From NCBI RefSeq assembly GCF_003234085.1, contig NZ_QKSD01000009.1, forward strand, positions 124,001 to 188,000: a stretch of DNA of 64,000 bases, written 5' to 3'. The position numbers and the translations under genes are program-made. Within the stretch, counting starts at the first letter, position 1; the number at the start of each line of letters is the position of its first letter. The notes beneath the pieces are model-generated. The model was not told where the DNA came from, searched no databases, and saw nothing but the letters and a program-made list of their open reading frames with translations. Shown here piece after piece: positions 33,729 through 41,458 of this stretch. This DNA is from Curtobacterium sp. MCPF17_052. Its GTDB lineage: Bacteria; Actinomycetota; Actinomycetes; Actinomycetales; Microbacteriaceae.

Positions 33729-34973
33729 GTGAGCACCGACGCCGCCAGCCCTCAGCCCACCGACAGCCCCGACACCAGTACACGGCCCCGCATCGCCTCC
33801 CGGATCGCCGCCATCGCCGAGTCCGCCACCCTCAAGGTCGATGCCAAGGCCAAGGCACTGAAGGCCTCCGGTCGTCCGGTGATCTCCTTCGCCGCCGGCG
33901 AGCCCGACTTCGCCACCCCGGCACACGTCGTCGACGCGGCCGTCGTGGCGGCGCAGGACCCGGCGAACCACCGGTACACGCCGGCCACGGGCCTCCCGGA
34001 CCTCAAGCGCGCCGTCGCCGACAAGACCGCGCGGGAGTCCGGCATCGCCGTCGAACCGTCGCAGGTCATCGTGACGAACGGCGGCAAGCAGGCCGTCTAC
34101 CAGGCGTTCCAGACCGTGGTCGACGCCGGCGACGAGGTCCTGCTGCCGGCGCCGTACTGGACCACCTACCCCGAGGCCGTGCGGCTCGCCGGCGGTGTCC
34201 CGGTCGACGTCTTCGCCGGCAGCGAGCAGGGCTACCTGGTGACCGTCGAGCAGCTCGAGGCGGCGCGGACCCCGCGCACCAAGGCGCTGCTCTTCTGCTC
34301 CCCCTCGAACCCGACCGGCGCCGTCTACTCGGCCGAGCAGACCCGCGCCATCGGCGAGTGGGCGCTGGAGCACGGCATCTGGGTGATCAGCGACGAGATC
34401 TACCAGGACCTCGTCTACGACGGCATCACGTTCTCCGGGGTGCTCGAGGAGGTCCCGGCCCTCGCGGACACGACCATCCTGGTCAACGGCGTCGCCAAGA
34501 CGTACGCCATGACCGGCTGGCGGGTCGGGTGGATGATCGGCCCGGCTGACGCGATCAAGGCCGCGTCGAACCTCCAGTCCCACCTGTCGTCGAACGTCTC
34601 GAACGTCTCGCAGCGGGCCGCGATCGCGGCGTTGAACGGCCCGCAGGAGCCCGTCATCGCGATGCGCGACGCCTTCGACCGACGGCGGAAGGCGATCGTC
34701 GCGGGTCTCAACGCGATCCCGGGCTTCGTGACGCCGGAACCGCAGGGCGCCTTCTACGTCTACCCCGACGTCACCGCGCTCCTCGGTCGCGAGTGGGCCG
34801 GCAGCACGCCGACCACGACCCTCGAACTCGCCGACCTGATCCTCGAGCACGCCGAGGTCGCGGTCGTCCCCGGTGAGGCGTTCGGACCCTCCGGCTACCT
34901 GCGGCTGTCCTACGCACTGGGCGACGACGACATCGCCGAGGGCGTCGCGCGGCTGGGTCGCTTCTTCGGCTGA
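33729..34973 (+). CDS. aspC: Pyridoxal-phosphate aminotransferase, aspartate aminotransferase type
   Basis: Transfers amino groups between aspartate (or related amino acids) and 2-oxoglutarate. 414 residues, fold type I, class I gamma subgroup: [25 protein letters not shown], the conserved [23 protein letters not shown], and the PLP lysine in [17 protein letters not shown]-terminal arginine region (YLRLSYALG) binds the substrate carboxylate. GTG start is leaderless (TAGGCT 6 nt upstream). The next gene is convergent across a long hairpin. Confidence 0.92.
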   Translation: MSTDAASPQPTDSPDTSTRPRIASRIAAIAESATLKVDAKAKALKASGRPVISFAAGEPDFATPAHVVDAAVVAAQDPANHRYTPATGLPDLKRAVADKTARESGIAVEPSQVIVTNGGKQAVYQAFQTVVDAGDEVLLPAPYWTTYPEAVRLAGGVPVDVFAGSEQGYLVTVEQLEAARTPRTKALLFCSPSNPTGAVYSAEQTRAIGEWALEHGIWVISDEIYQDLVYDGITFSGVLEEVPALADTTILVNGVAKTYAMTGWRVGWMIGPADAIKAASNLQSHLSSNVSNVSQRAAIAALNGPQEPVIAMRDAFDRRRKAIVAGLNAIPGFVTPEPQGAFYVYPDVTALLGREWAGSTPTTTLELADLILEHAEVAVVPGEAFGPSGYLRLSYALGDDDIAEGVARLGRFFG

Positions 34974-34996
34974 CCTCGGCGCGATCACACCCCGCA

Positions 34997-35064
34997 CACC
35001 GCGCCCCGCTCCGCGCATCGCTCCCCGTCGAGACGGGGCGCGATGCACGGAGCGGGGCGCGGTG
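34997..35064. terminator. Long imperfect palindrome between aspC and murB
   Basis: 33-nt arms (34997-35029 and 35032-35064) match with two mismatches, built on CACCGCGCCCCGCTCCG. It is probably a two-way terminator for the convergent genes, although the stem is unusually long. Related GGCGCGATCAC fragments recur on both sides. Confidence 0.7.
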
Positions 35065-35159
35065 TCGTCCACGGAACGAGACCACCGAGCGTGGTGCGCG
35101 GTCGTCGGGTACGACGGGGCGCGATCACCGGACGCGGTGCGACCTCGGCGCGCCGGACG

Positions 35160-36191
35160 TCAGCCGGACAGGTCGCCGACCACGACCGGCTCCGGGACGA
35201 GCGTCACCCCGAAGCGGTTCGCCACGGTCAGCTGCACGTACCGCGCGAGCTCGGCGACCTGGGCGGCCGTCGCTCCCCCACGGTTCGTCAGCGCCAGGGT
35301 GTGCTTCGAGGAGATCGCCGCTCGTGACCCCGGCACGCCGTACCCACGGTGGATCCCGGCGTGCTCGATGAGCCACGCTGCGCTGAGCTTCACGTCGTCG
35401 CCGGCCGGCCAGCGCGGTGCGTCGGCGGGCATCGTCTCGGCGAACCCGGCCGACACGATCGGGTTGGTGAAGAAGGACCCGGCGCTCCAGGTGTCCGGGT
35501 CGGCGTCGTCGAGCACCATGCCCTTCGACCCGCGGAGCCGCAACACCTCGGCGCGGACCTCGGCGGGGGCGACGCGGGTGCCGAGCTCGACGCCCAGGGA
35601 CCCGGCGAGCTGGGCGTACCGCACGGGCACGCCGTCGTCGGTCGCCGTGCCGAGCCGGAACTCGACCGTCAGGACGACGCCGCGGCGCCCGTGCTTCAAC
35701 GTGCTCGTGCGGTAGCCGAGCGCCAGCTCGGACGCAGGGACCCAGGAACGCTCCCCGGTCTCGGCGTCCAGGAAGTCGACCGCGGTGAGCACGTCGGACA
35801 GCTCGACCCCGTAGGCGCCGATGTTCTGCACGGGGGCGGCGCCGACCGTGCCCGGGATGCCGCTGAGGGCCTCCAGGCCGGTCCACCCGCGCTCGACGGT
35901 CGTCGCGATGAACGCGTCCCACGGCTCTCCCGCCGCGACGCGGACGGTGACCCCGTCGTCGTCGGACTCGGCGCTGACCCCGCGGGTGCGGACCACGACG
36001 ACGGTGCCGGGGAAGCCCTGGTCGGCGACCAGCAGGTTGCTGCCGCCGCCGAGGACCAGCCAGTCGTCCTCGTCCGACCACGCCTCGACGACGTGGGCGA
36101 CGAGGTCGTCGGTCGTGTCCGCGACCAGGAGGCGGCCGGCCGGGCCGCCGACGCGGAGGGTGGTGAGCTCGGCGAGCGTCGTGTCCGTCAC
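35160..36191 (-). CDS. murB: UDP-N-acetylenolpyruvoylglucosamine reductase
   Basis: Reduces UDP-GlcNAc-enolpyruvate to UDP-MurNAc with NADPH in the cytosol, the second committed step of peptidoglycan synthesis. 343 residues. FAD-binding motifs LGGGSNLLVAD and SGIPGTVGAAPVQNIGAYG; catalytic serine in WSAGSFFTNP; C-terminal glutamate region ending VVVGDL. It belongs to the longer type I MurB with the YRTSTLK loop. The GTG start lies 2 bp after the stop of the HadB-like gene, so it is the last gene of a three-gene operon. Confidence 0.95.
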   Translation of the reverse strand: MTDTTLAELTTLRVGGPAGRLLVADTTDDLVAHVVEAWSDEDDWLVLGGGSNLLVADQGFPGTVVVVRTRGVSAESDDDGVTVRVAAGEPWDAFIATTVERGWTGLEALSGIPGTVGAAPVQNIGAYGVELSDVLTAVDFLDAETGERSWVPASELALGYRTSTLKHGRRGVVLTVEFRLGTATDDGVPVRYAQLAGSLGVELGTRVAPAEVRAEVLRLRGSKGMVLDDADPDTWSAGSFFTNPIVSAGFAETMPADAPRWPAGDDVKLSAAWLIEHAGIHRGYGVPGSRAAISSKHTLALTNRGGATAAQVAELARYVQLTVANRFGVTLVPEPVVVGDLSG

Positions 36192-36193
36192 GG

Positions 36194-36616
36194 TCAGTGG
36201 AACGCCACCGTGACCTGTGCCTTGCCGAGCACGGTCTGCCCGGCGGCGGTCACGGTGAGGTCGATGCGCAGCGGTCGGCCCTGCTCGTCGAGTGTGCCGA
36301 CCTTGGCGACGACACCGACGTCGGCCCCGTCGATCGGGTCGACGACGACGGGACGGGTGAAGCGGACGCCGTACGATGCGACCCAGCCGCGGTCGCCGAG
36401 CCACTCGGCGACCGGCTGGACAGCCAGACCCATCGTGAGCATGCCGTGCGCCAGGACACCGGGCAGGCCGACCGACGCGGCGACGTCGTCTCGGTAGTGG
36501 ATCGGGTTGAAGTCGCCGGAGGCGCCGGCGTACCGGACGAGCGAGTCGCGCGTGAGGTGCACCTGTCGCTCCGCGACGACGGTGCCGACCTGCAGGTCGG
36601 AGGCGGTGTCGGTCAT
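36194..36616 (-). CDS. MaoC-like (R)-hydroxyacyl dehydratase, HadB type
   Basis: 140 residues, a single hot-dog domain. The hydratase-2 motif is YAGASGDFNPIHYRDDVA (catalytic Asp and His of the D-x(4)-H signature), followed by GLPGVLAHGMLTMGL. In mycobacteria the equivalent HadB pairs with a HadA subunit to dehydrate 3-hydroxyacyl-ACP in fatty acid elongation. Here a HadA-like gene lies directly upstream with a 4-bp overlap. The substrate in this non-mycolic organism is unknown. Confidence 0.9.
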   Translation of the reverse strand: MTDTASDLQVGTVVAERQVHLTRDSLVRYAGASGDFNPIHYRDDVAASVGLPGVLAHGMLTMGLAVQPVAEWLGDRGWVASYGVRFTRPVVVDPIDGADVGVVAKVGTLDEQGRPLRIDLTVTAAGQTVLGKAQVTVAFH

Positions 36617-37062
36617 GCGTCATCTCCTCGGACGACGAGGGTGGACGTGGCGGTGACGACGTGCTCACCGTCGGCGTCGACGACCGTCGACTCGGCGGTG
36701 ACCATCGCGTTGCCGCCGAGGGTCTTGACGCTCGTCACGGCCAGGGTGGCGATCAGCTCGTCACCGGCGACGATCGGGCGCGCGTAGGCGAACCGCTGCT
36801 CGCCGTGCACGACGCGGGAGAAGTCGATGCCGGCGTCCGGCTCGGCGAGGAGCTGCGCGAGCGTGGCTTCCTGCACGACGACCGCGAAGGTCGCCGGTGC
36901 GACGACGTCGGCGTGCCCGGCGGCTCGGGCGGCCGCGGGGTCGGAGTGGATCGGGTTCGTCGCGAACACGGCGCGGGAGAACTCGCGCACCTTCTCGCGA
37001 CCGACCAGGTACGGCGGGGCCGGCGGGAACGTCCTGCCGACGAGCTCGGGGTTCACTGACAC
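36613..37062 (-). CDS. FAS1-type dehydratase, HadA-like subunit
   Basis: 149 residues, a MaoC-type N-terminal hot-dog fold (formerly UPF0336): GRTFPPAPPYLVGREKVREF start, then NPIHSDPAAARAAGHADVVAPATFAVVV and VVHGEQRFAYARPIVAGDEL. It carries the structural elements but an incomplete catalytic signature, consistent with a scaffold subunit beside the HadB-like protein. GTG start 6 nt after TAGACT, so probably a leaderless operon start; murB is the third gene. Confidence 0.88.
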   Translation of the reverse strand: MSVNPELVGRTFPPAPPYLVGREKVREFSRAVFATNPIHSDPAAARAAGHADVVAPATFAVVVQEATLAQLLAEPDAGIDFSRVVHGEQRFAYARPIVAGDELIATLAVTSVKTLGGNAMVTAESTVVDADGEHVVTATSTLVVRGDDA

Positions 37063-37068
37063 CGCAGC

Positions 37069-37074
37069 AGTCTA
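37069..37074 (-). promoter_or_regulatory. Leaderless -10 box of the hadA-like/hadB-like/murB operon
   Basis: TAGACT ends 6 nt before the GTG start on the minus strand. Confidence 0.55.
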
Positions 37075-37172
37075 CCGAGGCCCTCGGACGCCCGGACATA
37101 CATGAGTTTGCATCGGTTAGGCTGACGAGGCGTTGGTCGGGGGACGACCGAGCGGGCCCGCGGGGAGTGGCG

Positions 37173-37580
37173 ATGGAGACGACGACCGAGTACACGGTGC
37201 TCGAACACCACCGGTGCACCGCGGTGGAACTGGTCGACGCCGCCCTGCGCGCGCACGGGCACCACGTCGTCACCGAGAGCGGACGCCTCGTCGTCGTCGC
37301 CGGCGACCGGATCGCGACGGCGTTGTTCGGCGCGTTCGTCCGTCCCGCACGGCAGTACCGGCGGTACGAGGTCGCCCTGTCCGCGACGCCGGGCCACGCG
37401 GTGCTCACGCTGCGCCACGCGGGCCACGGAGCCGCCGTCGCGGGCGGCATGATCGGCGCGAAGCGGCGTCGGGAGGCCTGGCACCACGTCACGGCCCTCG
37501 TCGAGACGACCCTGCACGGCGGAGGGGTCCTGCTGCACCGGACGGACCGCGTCGACGTGCCGGGCACCTCGCTGCGCTGA
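37173..37580 (+). CDS. Hypothetical protein, 135 residues
   Basis: I do not recognise a family. Mixed alpha/beta composition without membrane segments: VLEHHRCTAVELVDAALRAH, VVVAGDRIATALFGAFVRP, YRRYEVALSATPGHAVLTLR, then a Gly/Ala stretch (GHGAAVAGGMIGAKRRREAW) that might pack as a short hydrophobic hairpin. ATG with GGGGAG 7 nt upstream. A TAGGCT (-10-like, 37118-37123) is 49 nt upstream. It is divergent from the hadA-like gene and followed by a repeat-rich gap. Confidence 0.7.
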   Translation: METTTEYTVLEHHRCTAVELVDAALRAHGHHVVTESGRLVVVAGDRIATALFGAFVRPARQYRRYEVALSATPGHAVLTLRHAGHGAAVAGGMIGAKRRREAWHHVTALVETTLHGGGVLLHRTDRVDVPGTSLR

Positions 37581-37643
37581 GGCGAGCCGCGCCTCGAGCC
37601 GCGCCGAGCCGTACGGAGCCGCTCGGCGCTGTGCGCAGACGCG

Positions 37644-37688
37644 AAAGCGACAGATGTGCGCGGTCGTCCGGGGCAGATCTGTCGGTTT
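37644..37688. repeat. Inverted repeat element C
   Basis: AAAGCGACAGATGTGC (37644-37659) pairs with 37673-37688 at 14 of 16 positions. The core GCGACAGATGTGCG recurs at 37780-37793 in element D. Confidence 0.75.
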
Positions 37689-37770
37689 GGCGCCCCGATC
37701 CCACCCGACCGTGGCCGGGCTCCCCGCCGATGGCCGGTGGCGGCGCCGCCCAGACGCGCACGCGGACGCG

Positions 37771-37830
37771 GGCGCAAGAGCGACAGATGTGCGGGGCCGG
37801 ACGGCGCGTACCTGTCGGTTTCGCGTCCCG
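37771..37830. repeat. Inverted repeat element D, diverged copy of C
   Basis: GAGCGACAGATGTGCGGGG on one side and a CTGTCGGTTTCGCG arm on the other form a degenerate stem. The arrangement and arm sequences match element C, about 130 bp away. Confidence 0.65.
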
Positions 37831-37975
37831 GTTACGGTCGTTCCCCGGCGCCGGTCCCGGTCGCCCCCGGCGCCGGCCCGGGTTCGGCGTCGGCTCAGCA
37901 GACAGCGGCCGGACGGGAGGCGCGGGACGGGTGTTCGGGGAGCGACCGACCCCGCAGGACCGGCCGGGAACGACG
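37831..37975. other. Rest of the gap between the hypothetical gene and the tRNA cluster
   Basis: No gene seen. It contains a GGACGGGAGGCGCGG motif near 37911 without an obvious pairing arm. Confidence 0.5.
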
Positions 37976-38003
37976 AAGGCCCGGCGCTGATGCGCCGGGC
38001 CTT
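37976..38003 (-). terminator. Terminator of the tRNA-Thr/tRNA-Met unit
   Basis: Perfect 12-bp arms AAGGCCCGGCGC and GCGCCGGGCCTT around a 4-nt loop, 48 bp after tRNA-Met. Confidence 0.85.
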
Positions 38004-38050
38004 GCCGTCTTCACGTCGTTCCCGCTGGCGAAACTGTTCGACCAGCACGG

Positions 38051-38124
38051 TAGCGAGGGCGGGACTTGAACCCGCGACACCACGATTATGAGCCGTGTGC
38101 TCTAACCAACTGAGCTACCCCGCC
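38051..38124 (-). tRNA. tRNA-Met(CAT), elongator type
   Basis: 74 nt. Acceptor GGCGGGG with CCTCGCT (two G-U pairs), discriminator A; anticodon loop CTCATAA gives CAT; T-arm GCGGGTTCAAGTCCCGC. The first acceptor pair is G-U rather than the C-A mismatch of initiator tRNAs. A CAT anticodon modified to read Ile cannot be fully excluded. Confidence 0.93.
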
Positions 38125-38169
38125 ATGGATCCGCAGTGATCACCGCGAAGTGACGACACTGCGAGTCAG

Positions 38170-38241
<72 letters not shown>

Positions 38242-38265
38242 GAGTACCGCGAGCGGCACCACACG

Positions 38266-38271
38266 AGGATA
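38266..38271 (-). promoter_or_regulatory. -10 box of the tRNA-Thr/tRNA-Met unit
   Basis: TATCCT on the minus strand 24 nt before tRNA-Thr; the -35 region is weak. Confidence 0.4.
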
Positions 38272-38331
38272 GCAGACCCGCGACGGTGGTCCGGAACCGA
38301 CCGTGACGCCCGGGCGTGCCGTCCGTGCGGG

Positions 38332-39549
38332 CTAGTTCGCGTTGGCCTGGAGCCACGCCAGCGGGTCCACCGGGACGCCGTCGATGCGGATCTCGAGGTG
38401 CAGGTGCGGGCCGGTCGAGTTGCCAGTGCTGCCGACCAGGCCGAGGGTCTGGCCGACCTTCACCTGCTCGCCCTGCACGACCTGGAACGAGTTGTCGAGC
38501 ATGTGCCCGTAGACGCTGACGAACTGCTTGCCGTCGACGTCGTGCTCGATCCAGACGTCGTTGCCGAAGCCGCCGTCGTTCGCCTGCACCTTGATGACGG
38601 TCCCGTCGGCCACGGCTCCGATCGCGGTGCCGGCGCCGGGGGCGAAGTCGACGCCCTGGTGGAACGTCGAGCAGAACGAGCACCCGGCGACCTGCCGTCC
38701 ACCGAAGCCCGAGGAGATCGGCACGCCGACCGGGAACGGCCACTGGATCGTGCCGTTCGCGTCATTCGTGAACGTCGAGGAATCGGTCGCCGTACCGGCG
38801 GCCGGGGTGACGCTCCGCTGTGCTTCGGACACGGTGTACGCGTCGCGGTCCACGGGACCCTCGACGGCGTCACCGACGGACAGCGACTGCGCGTCCTGCA
38901 CCGAGGCACGGACGGTCGCGGCGCCCGGCTGTGGGACGTAGAGGGCCTGTGCCGGCAGCGAGGTCGAGACCACGAGACCAGCGGTGAAGAGCAGCGCGCC
39001 GACGACCGTGACGCGGGACGCCGTCCGACGGAAGGACGCCCCGGAGGCCCGGGTCGCACGACCGGGAGCGGGAACGGTGCGCGCGATGTGCCGCGTGGCA
39101 CGGTCCACCCGAGGGCCGTCGGCGATCATCGGAACGGTCGGGGCGGCGGCGCGGGCGGCCTTCGGGGTCGCGGTGCGTGTGGCCCGCTTCGTCGAAGGGG
39201 CCCGTCGTGCAGCGGCGGGACGAGTGGCAGCCGGCGCCGGAGTGGTCTCGGCGAGCGGCGCGACGACCGGCGACGACGGTGCCGGCGGCGTCAGCGGTGC
39301 CGCGCTCGAGGCGGGGAGGACCGGCGACGAGGGGGCCGGCGGCGTCGCGGGGCCGGAGCCGACGGGCGCCGGACGAGCCGCGTCACGGGAGGTCCCGGCA
39401 GCCGAGCGGTCCACGGCGGACCGACGGCGGGACGTCTTCGCGGCGGCACGTTCGGCTTCGATCCGAGCTCGTCTCGTCAGGTGCACGGACGGCACCGCCC
39501 CGGGGGCGGTGCGGTCGATGGTCGTGGGCGTCTGCGAGGAGTCGAGCAT
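38332..39549 (-). CDS. M23-family peptidoglycan endopeptidase, membrane anchored
   Basis: 405 residues. A long Ala/Pro/Thr-rich basic N-terminus (about 180 residues, with repeats of PPAPSSPV) precedes one membrane segment (VTVVGALLFTAGLVVSTSLPAQA). The extracellular LytM domain has the zinc motifs HQGVDFAPG (HxxxD) and GPHLHLEIRIDG (HxH). The catalytic set is complete, so it should cut peptidoglycan cross-links. ATG at 39549 lacks a strong ribosome binding site. A GGTAAC direct repeat in the leader suggests regulation by an MtrA-like regulator. Confidence 0.9.
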   Translation of the reverse strand: MLDSSQTPTTIDRTAPGAVPSVHLTRRARIEAERAAAKTSRRRSAVDRSAAGTSRDAARPAPVGSGPATPPAPSSPVLPASSAAPLTPPAPSSPVVAPLAETTPAPAATRPAAARRAPSTKRATRTATPKAARAAAPTVPMIADGPRVDRATRHIARTVPAPGRATRASGASFRRTASRVTVVGALLFTAGLVVSTSLPAQALYVPQPGAATVRASVQDAQSLSVGDAVEGPVDRDAYTVSEAQRSVTPAAGTATDSSTFTNDANGTIQWPFPVGVPISSGFGGRQVAGCSFCSTFHQGVDFAPGAGTAIGAVADGTVIKVQANDGGFGNDVWIEHDVDGKQFVSVYGHMLDNSFQVVQGEQVKVGQTLGLVGSTGNSTGPHLHLEIRIDGVPVDPLAWLQANAN

Positions 39550-39591
39550 GCGTTCGGTGATGATCCTGAGTTCGAGGCACGGGCGCTCGTC

Positions 39592-39608
39592 GGTAACGAG
39601 CAGGTAAC
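39592..39608. promoter_or_regulatory. Direct repeat GGTAAC-N5-GGTAAC in the peptidase leader
   Basis: Two identical hexamers one helical turn apart (39592-39597 and 39603-39608). They lie between a probable -10 box (TAGCGT on the minus strand, 39625-39620) and the peptidase start. Paired GTAAC-type repeats resemble sites of the MtrA response regulator, which in corynebacteria controls an M23 peptidase gene. Confidence 0.5.
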
Positions 39609-39730
39609 GGGACTCATGAACGCTAGCAAAGGACCCCGGTCCTCGCCAGTCGCCTGCACGCCTGTGCACGCCCCCCAGAGCGGGTGTCGAGCACGGGGAC
39701 GTCCGCGGGAGCGTCAGCGCGTGGCCGGAC

Positions 39731-40564
39731 TCAGGACCCCAGGACGTCGTCCTCGAGCGTGCGGACGAGGGTGGCGAGGTCCTCGACGATGCTCGGCGCG
39801 GCGAAGAGGAAGGACCGCGTGTCGCCGACCTCCCACGTTCGGACGTCCGCCCCGGCAGCGGCCGCCACGATCGAACCGGCTGCCATGTCCCACGGGTTGA
39901 TGCCCCGCTCGTAGTAGGCGTCGACCGTGCCGGACGCCACGGCGCAGCAGTCCAGCGCGGCTGCTCCGGCGCGGCGCACGTCCCGCACCTCGGTGATGAG
40001 TCCGGCGAGGACGGCCGCCTGCTCCCACCGACGCTCGGCCGTGTAGCCGAAGCCCGTGGCGACGAGCGTCTCGGCCAGGGACTCCGGCGTGGCGACCGCG
40101 ATCGGCCGCCCGTCCAGGCTCGCCGCTCCCCCGGCGACCGCGCGGTACACCTGCCCGGTGGCCGGGGCGATGACGACACCGGCGACGGGCTCCCACATCG
40201 CCGGGTCGGGCACGCCGCGGACGACGCCGATGCTCACCGCGTAGACGGGGCTGCCGTAGAGGTAGTTGACGGTGCCGTCGATGGGGTCGACCACCCAGGT
40301 GAGGCCGGAGGTGCCGGAGGCGGCGCCGGACTCCTCGCCGAAGAAGGCGTCGTCGGGGCGTGCTTCGACGATGCGTCGGCGGATCAGCGCCTCGACCTCG
40401 CGGTCGGCAGCGGTCACGACGTCCGCGATGCTCGACTTGCGGTCCGCGACCTCGACCCCTTCGGCGCGGCGCTGCGCGGCGAGCGTGGCGGCTTCGCGGG
40501 CGATCGCCTCCGCCAGGTCGGCGAGGGCATCAGGAGCAGCGGACACGACCGAGGGGTTCGACAT
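39731..40564 (-). CDS. Inositol monophosphatase-family phosphatase
   Basis: 277 residues, lithium-sensitive Mg-dependent phosphatase fold. Metal-binding motifs: GEESG (EE), VVDPIDGTVNYLYG (WxDPxDGT) and INPWDMAAGSIV (WD). It could act on inositol phosphate, histidinol phosphate, 3'-phosphoadenosine phosphate or fructose-1,6-bisphosphate; motifs do not decide. The ATG at 40564 lies behind CAGGATCGGGGT. This can be read either as a Shine-Dalgarno site (AGGA) or as a -10-like box 6 nt before the start. Confidence 0.9.
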   Translation of the reverse strand: MSNPSVVSAAPDALADLAEAIAREAATLAAQRRAEGVEVADRKSSIADVVTAADREVEALIRRRIVEARPDDAFFGEESGAASGTSGLTWVVDPIDGTVNYLYGSPVYAVSIGVVRGVPDPAMWEPVAGVVIAPATGQVYRAVAGGAASLDGRPIAVATPESLAETLVATGFGYTAERRWEQAAVLAGLITEVRDVRRAGAAALDCCAVASGTVDAYYERGINPWDMAAGSIVAAAAGADVRTWEVGDTRSFLFAAPSIVEDLATLVRTLEDDVLGS

Positions 40565-40630
40565 ACCCCGATCCTGCCCCACCGCAGCTCTGCCGCAGCC
40601 CCGGCTCCGCGGGAGCACCGGCAGCAACGC

Positions 40631-40660
40631 GAATGGCCCCGTCCGGAGACGGGGCCATTC
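40631..40660 (-). terminator. Terminator after tRNA-Tyr
   Basis: Perfect 13-bp arms GAATGGCCCCGTC and GACGGGGCCATTC around a 4-nt loop. Confidence 0.88.
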
Positions 40661-40692
40661 CGACGAGCCGACAGAGGACTGCGGCTGACACG

Positions 40693-40775
40693 TGGCGAGT
40701 GAGGGATTCGAACCCCCGGAGGCATACGCCGGCTGATTTACAGTCAGATCCCTTTGGCCGCTTGGGTAACTCGCC
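40693..40775 (-). tRNA. tRNA-Tyr(GTA)
   Basis: 83-nt class II tRNA. Acceptor GGCGAGT with ACTCGCC, discriminator A; anticodon stem CTGA/TCAG region with loop CTGTAAA gives GTA; long variable arm; T-arm GGGGGTTCGAATCCCTC. A possible -10 (TATGCT, minus strand, 40828-40823) lies upstream. Confidence 0.96.
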
Positions 40776-40922
40776 ATGTGCGCACCCGGCCCGTGTCGTC
40801 ACCGACCGAAGGCGCGGTGAAGAGCATAGCCGATGTTCGGAGGTGGTCGCGACCACGGCCGGACGGGAGGTCCTCGCACCGGGCCGGGTCGGGCCTCCGG
40901 TACGGGGCGGCGTGGCGCCCGA

Positions 40923-40928
40923 TAGGCT
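40923..40928 (+). promoter_or_regulatory. Leaderless -10 box of yajQ
   Basis: TAGGCT ends 7 nt before the ATG; no ribosome binding site. Confidence 0.55.
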
Positions 40929-40935
40929 GGCCGGT

Positions 40936-41424
40936 ATGGCAGACAGCTCCTTCGACGTGGTCAGCAAGGTCGACAAGATGGAGGCGGAGAACGCCCTCAA
41001 CCAGGCGGCGAAGGAGATCGAGCAGCGGTACGACTTCAAGGGTGTCGGTGCGTCCGTCGCGTTCAGTGGCGAGGACGTCCTCATCAAGGCCTCGACCGAG
41101 GAGCGTGCCCTGGCCGTCCTCGACGTGCTGCAGACGAAGGCAATCAAGCGCGGCATCAGCCTGAAGAGCCTGGACGCCGGCGAGCCGTTCCCCTCGGGCA
41201 AGGAGTTCCGCATCGAGGTGAAGTTCAAGAACGGCATCGAGCAGGACATCGCGAAGAAGATCGGTGCGGTGATCCGTGCCGAGGCGCCGAAGACCGTGAA
41301 GAGCCAGGTGCAGGGCGACGAGCTGCGCGTCTCCTCGAAGAGCCGCGACGACCTGCAACAGACCATCCAGCTGCTCAAGGGCCAGGAGTTCGACGTCCCC
41401 CTGCAGTTCATCAACTTCCGCTGA
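40936..41424 (+). CDS. yajQ: YajQ-family nucleotide-binding protein
   Basis: 162 residues, two ferredoxin-like repeats typical of YajQ: MADSSFDVVSKVDKMEAENA start, IEQRYDFKG, LIKASTEERALAVLDVLQTK, then KRGISLKSL and ending VPLQFINFR. Members bind nucleic acids or, in some bacteria, cyclic di-GMP; the role in actinobacteria is not settled. It follows tRNA-Tyr divergently with a leaderless promoter, and the cardiolipin synthase gene starts 34 bp later on the same strand. Confidence 0.95.
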   Translation: MADSSFDVVSKVDKMEAENALNQAAKEIEQRYDFKGVGASVAFSGEDVLIKASTEERALAVLDVLQTKAIKRGISLKSLDAGEPFPSGKEFRIEVKFKNGIEQDIAKKIGAVIRAEAPKTVKSQVQGDELRVSSKSRDDLQQTIQLLKGQEFDVPLQFINFR

Positions 41425-41458
41425 CCGCGCTCCCCCGCGCAGAGACAGGCCCGACACC

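Noticed and set aside
36897..37580. Long form (227 residues) of the hypothetical protein
   Set aside because: Its first 92 codons are antisense to the hadA-like gene; the ATG at 37173 has a good ribosome binding site.
39550..39730. Cyclic di-AMP (ydaO-type) riboswitch upstream of the M23 peptidase
   Set aside because: Such switches precede wall hydrolase genes in many actinobacteria, but I could not see the conserved motifs or pseudoknot in this short leader.
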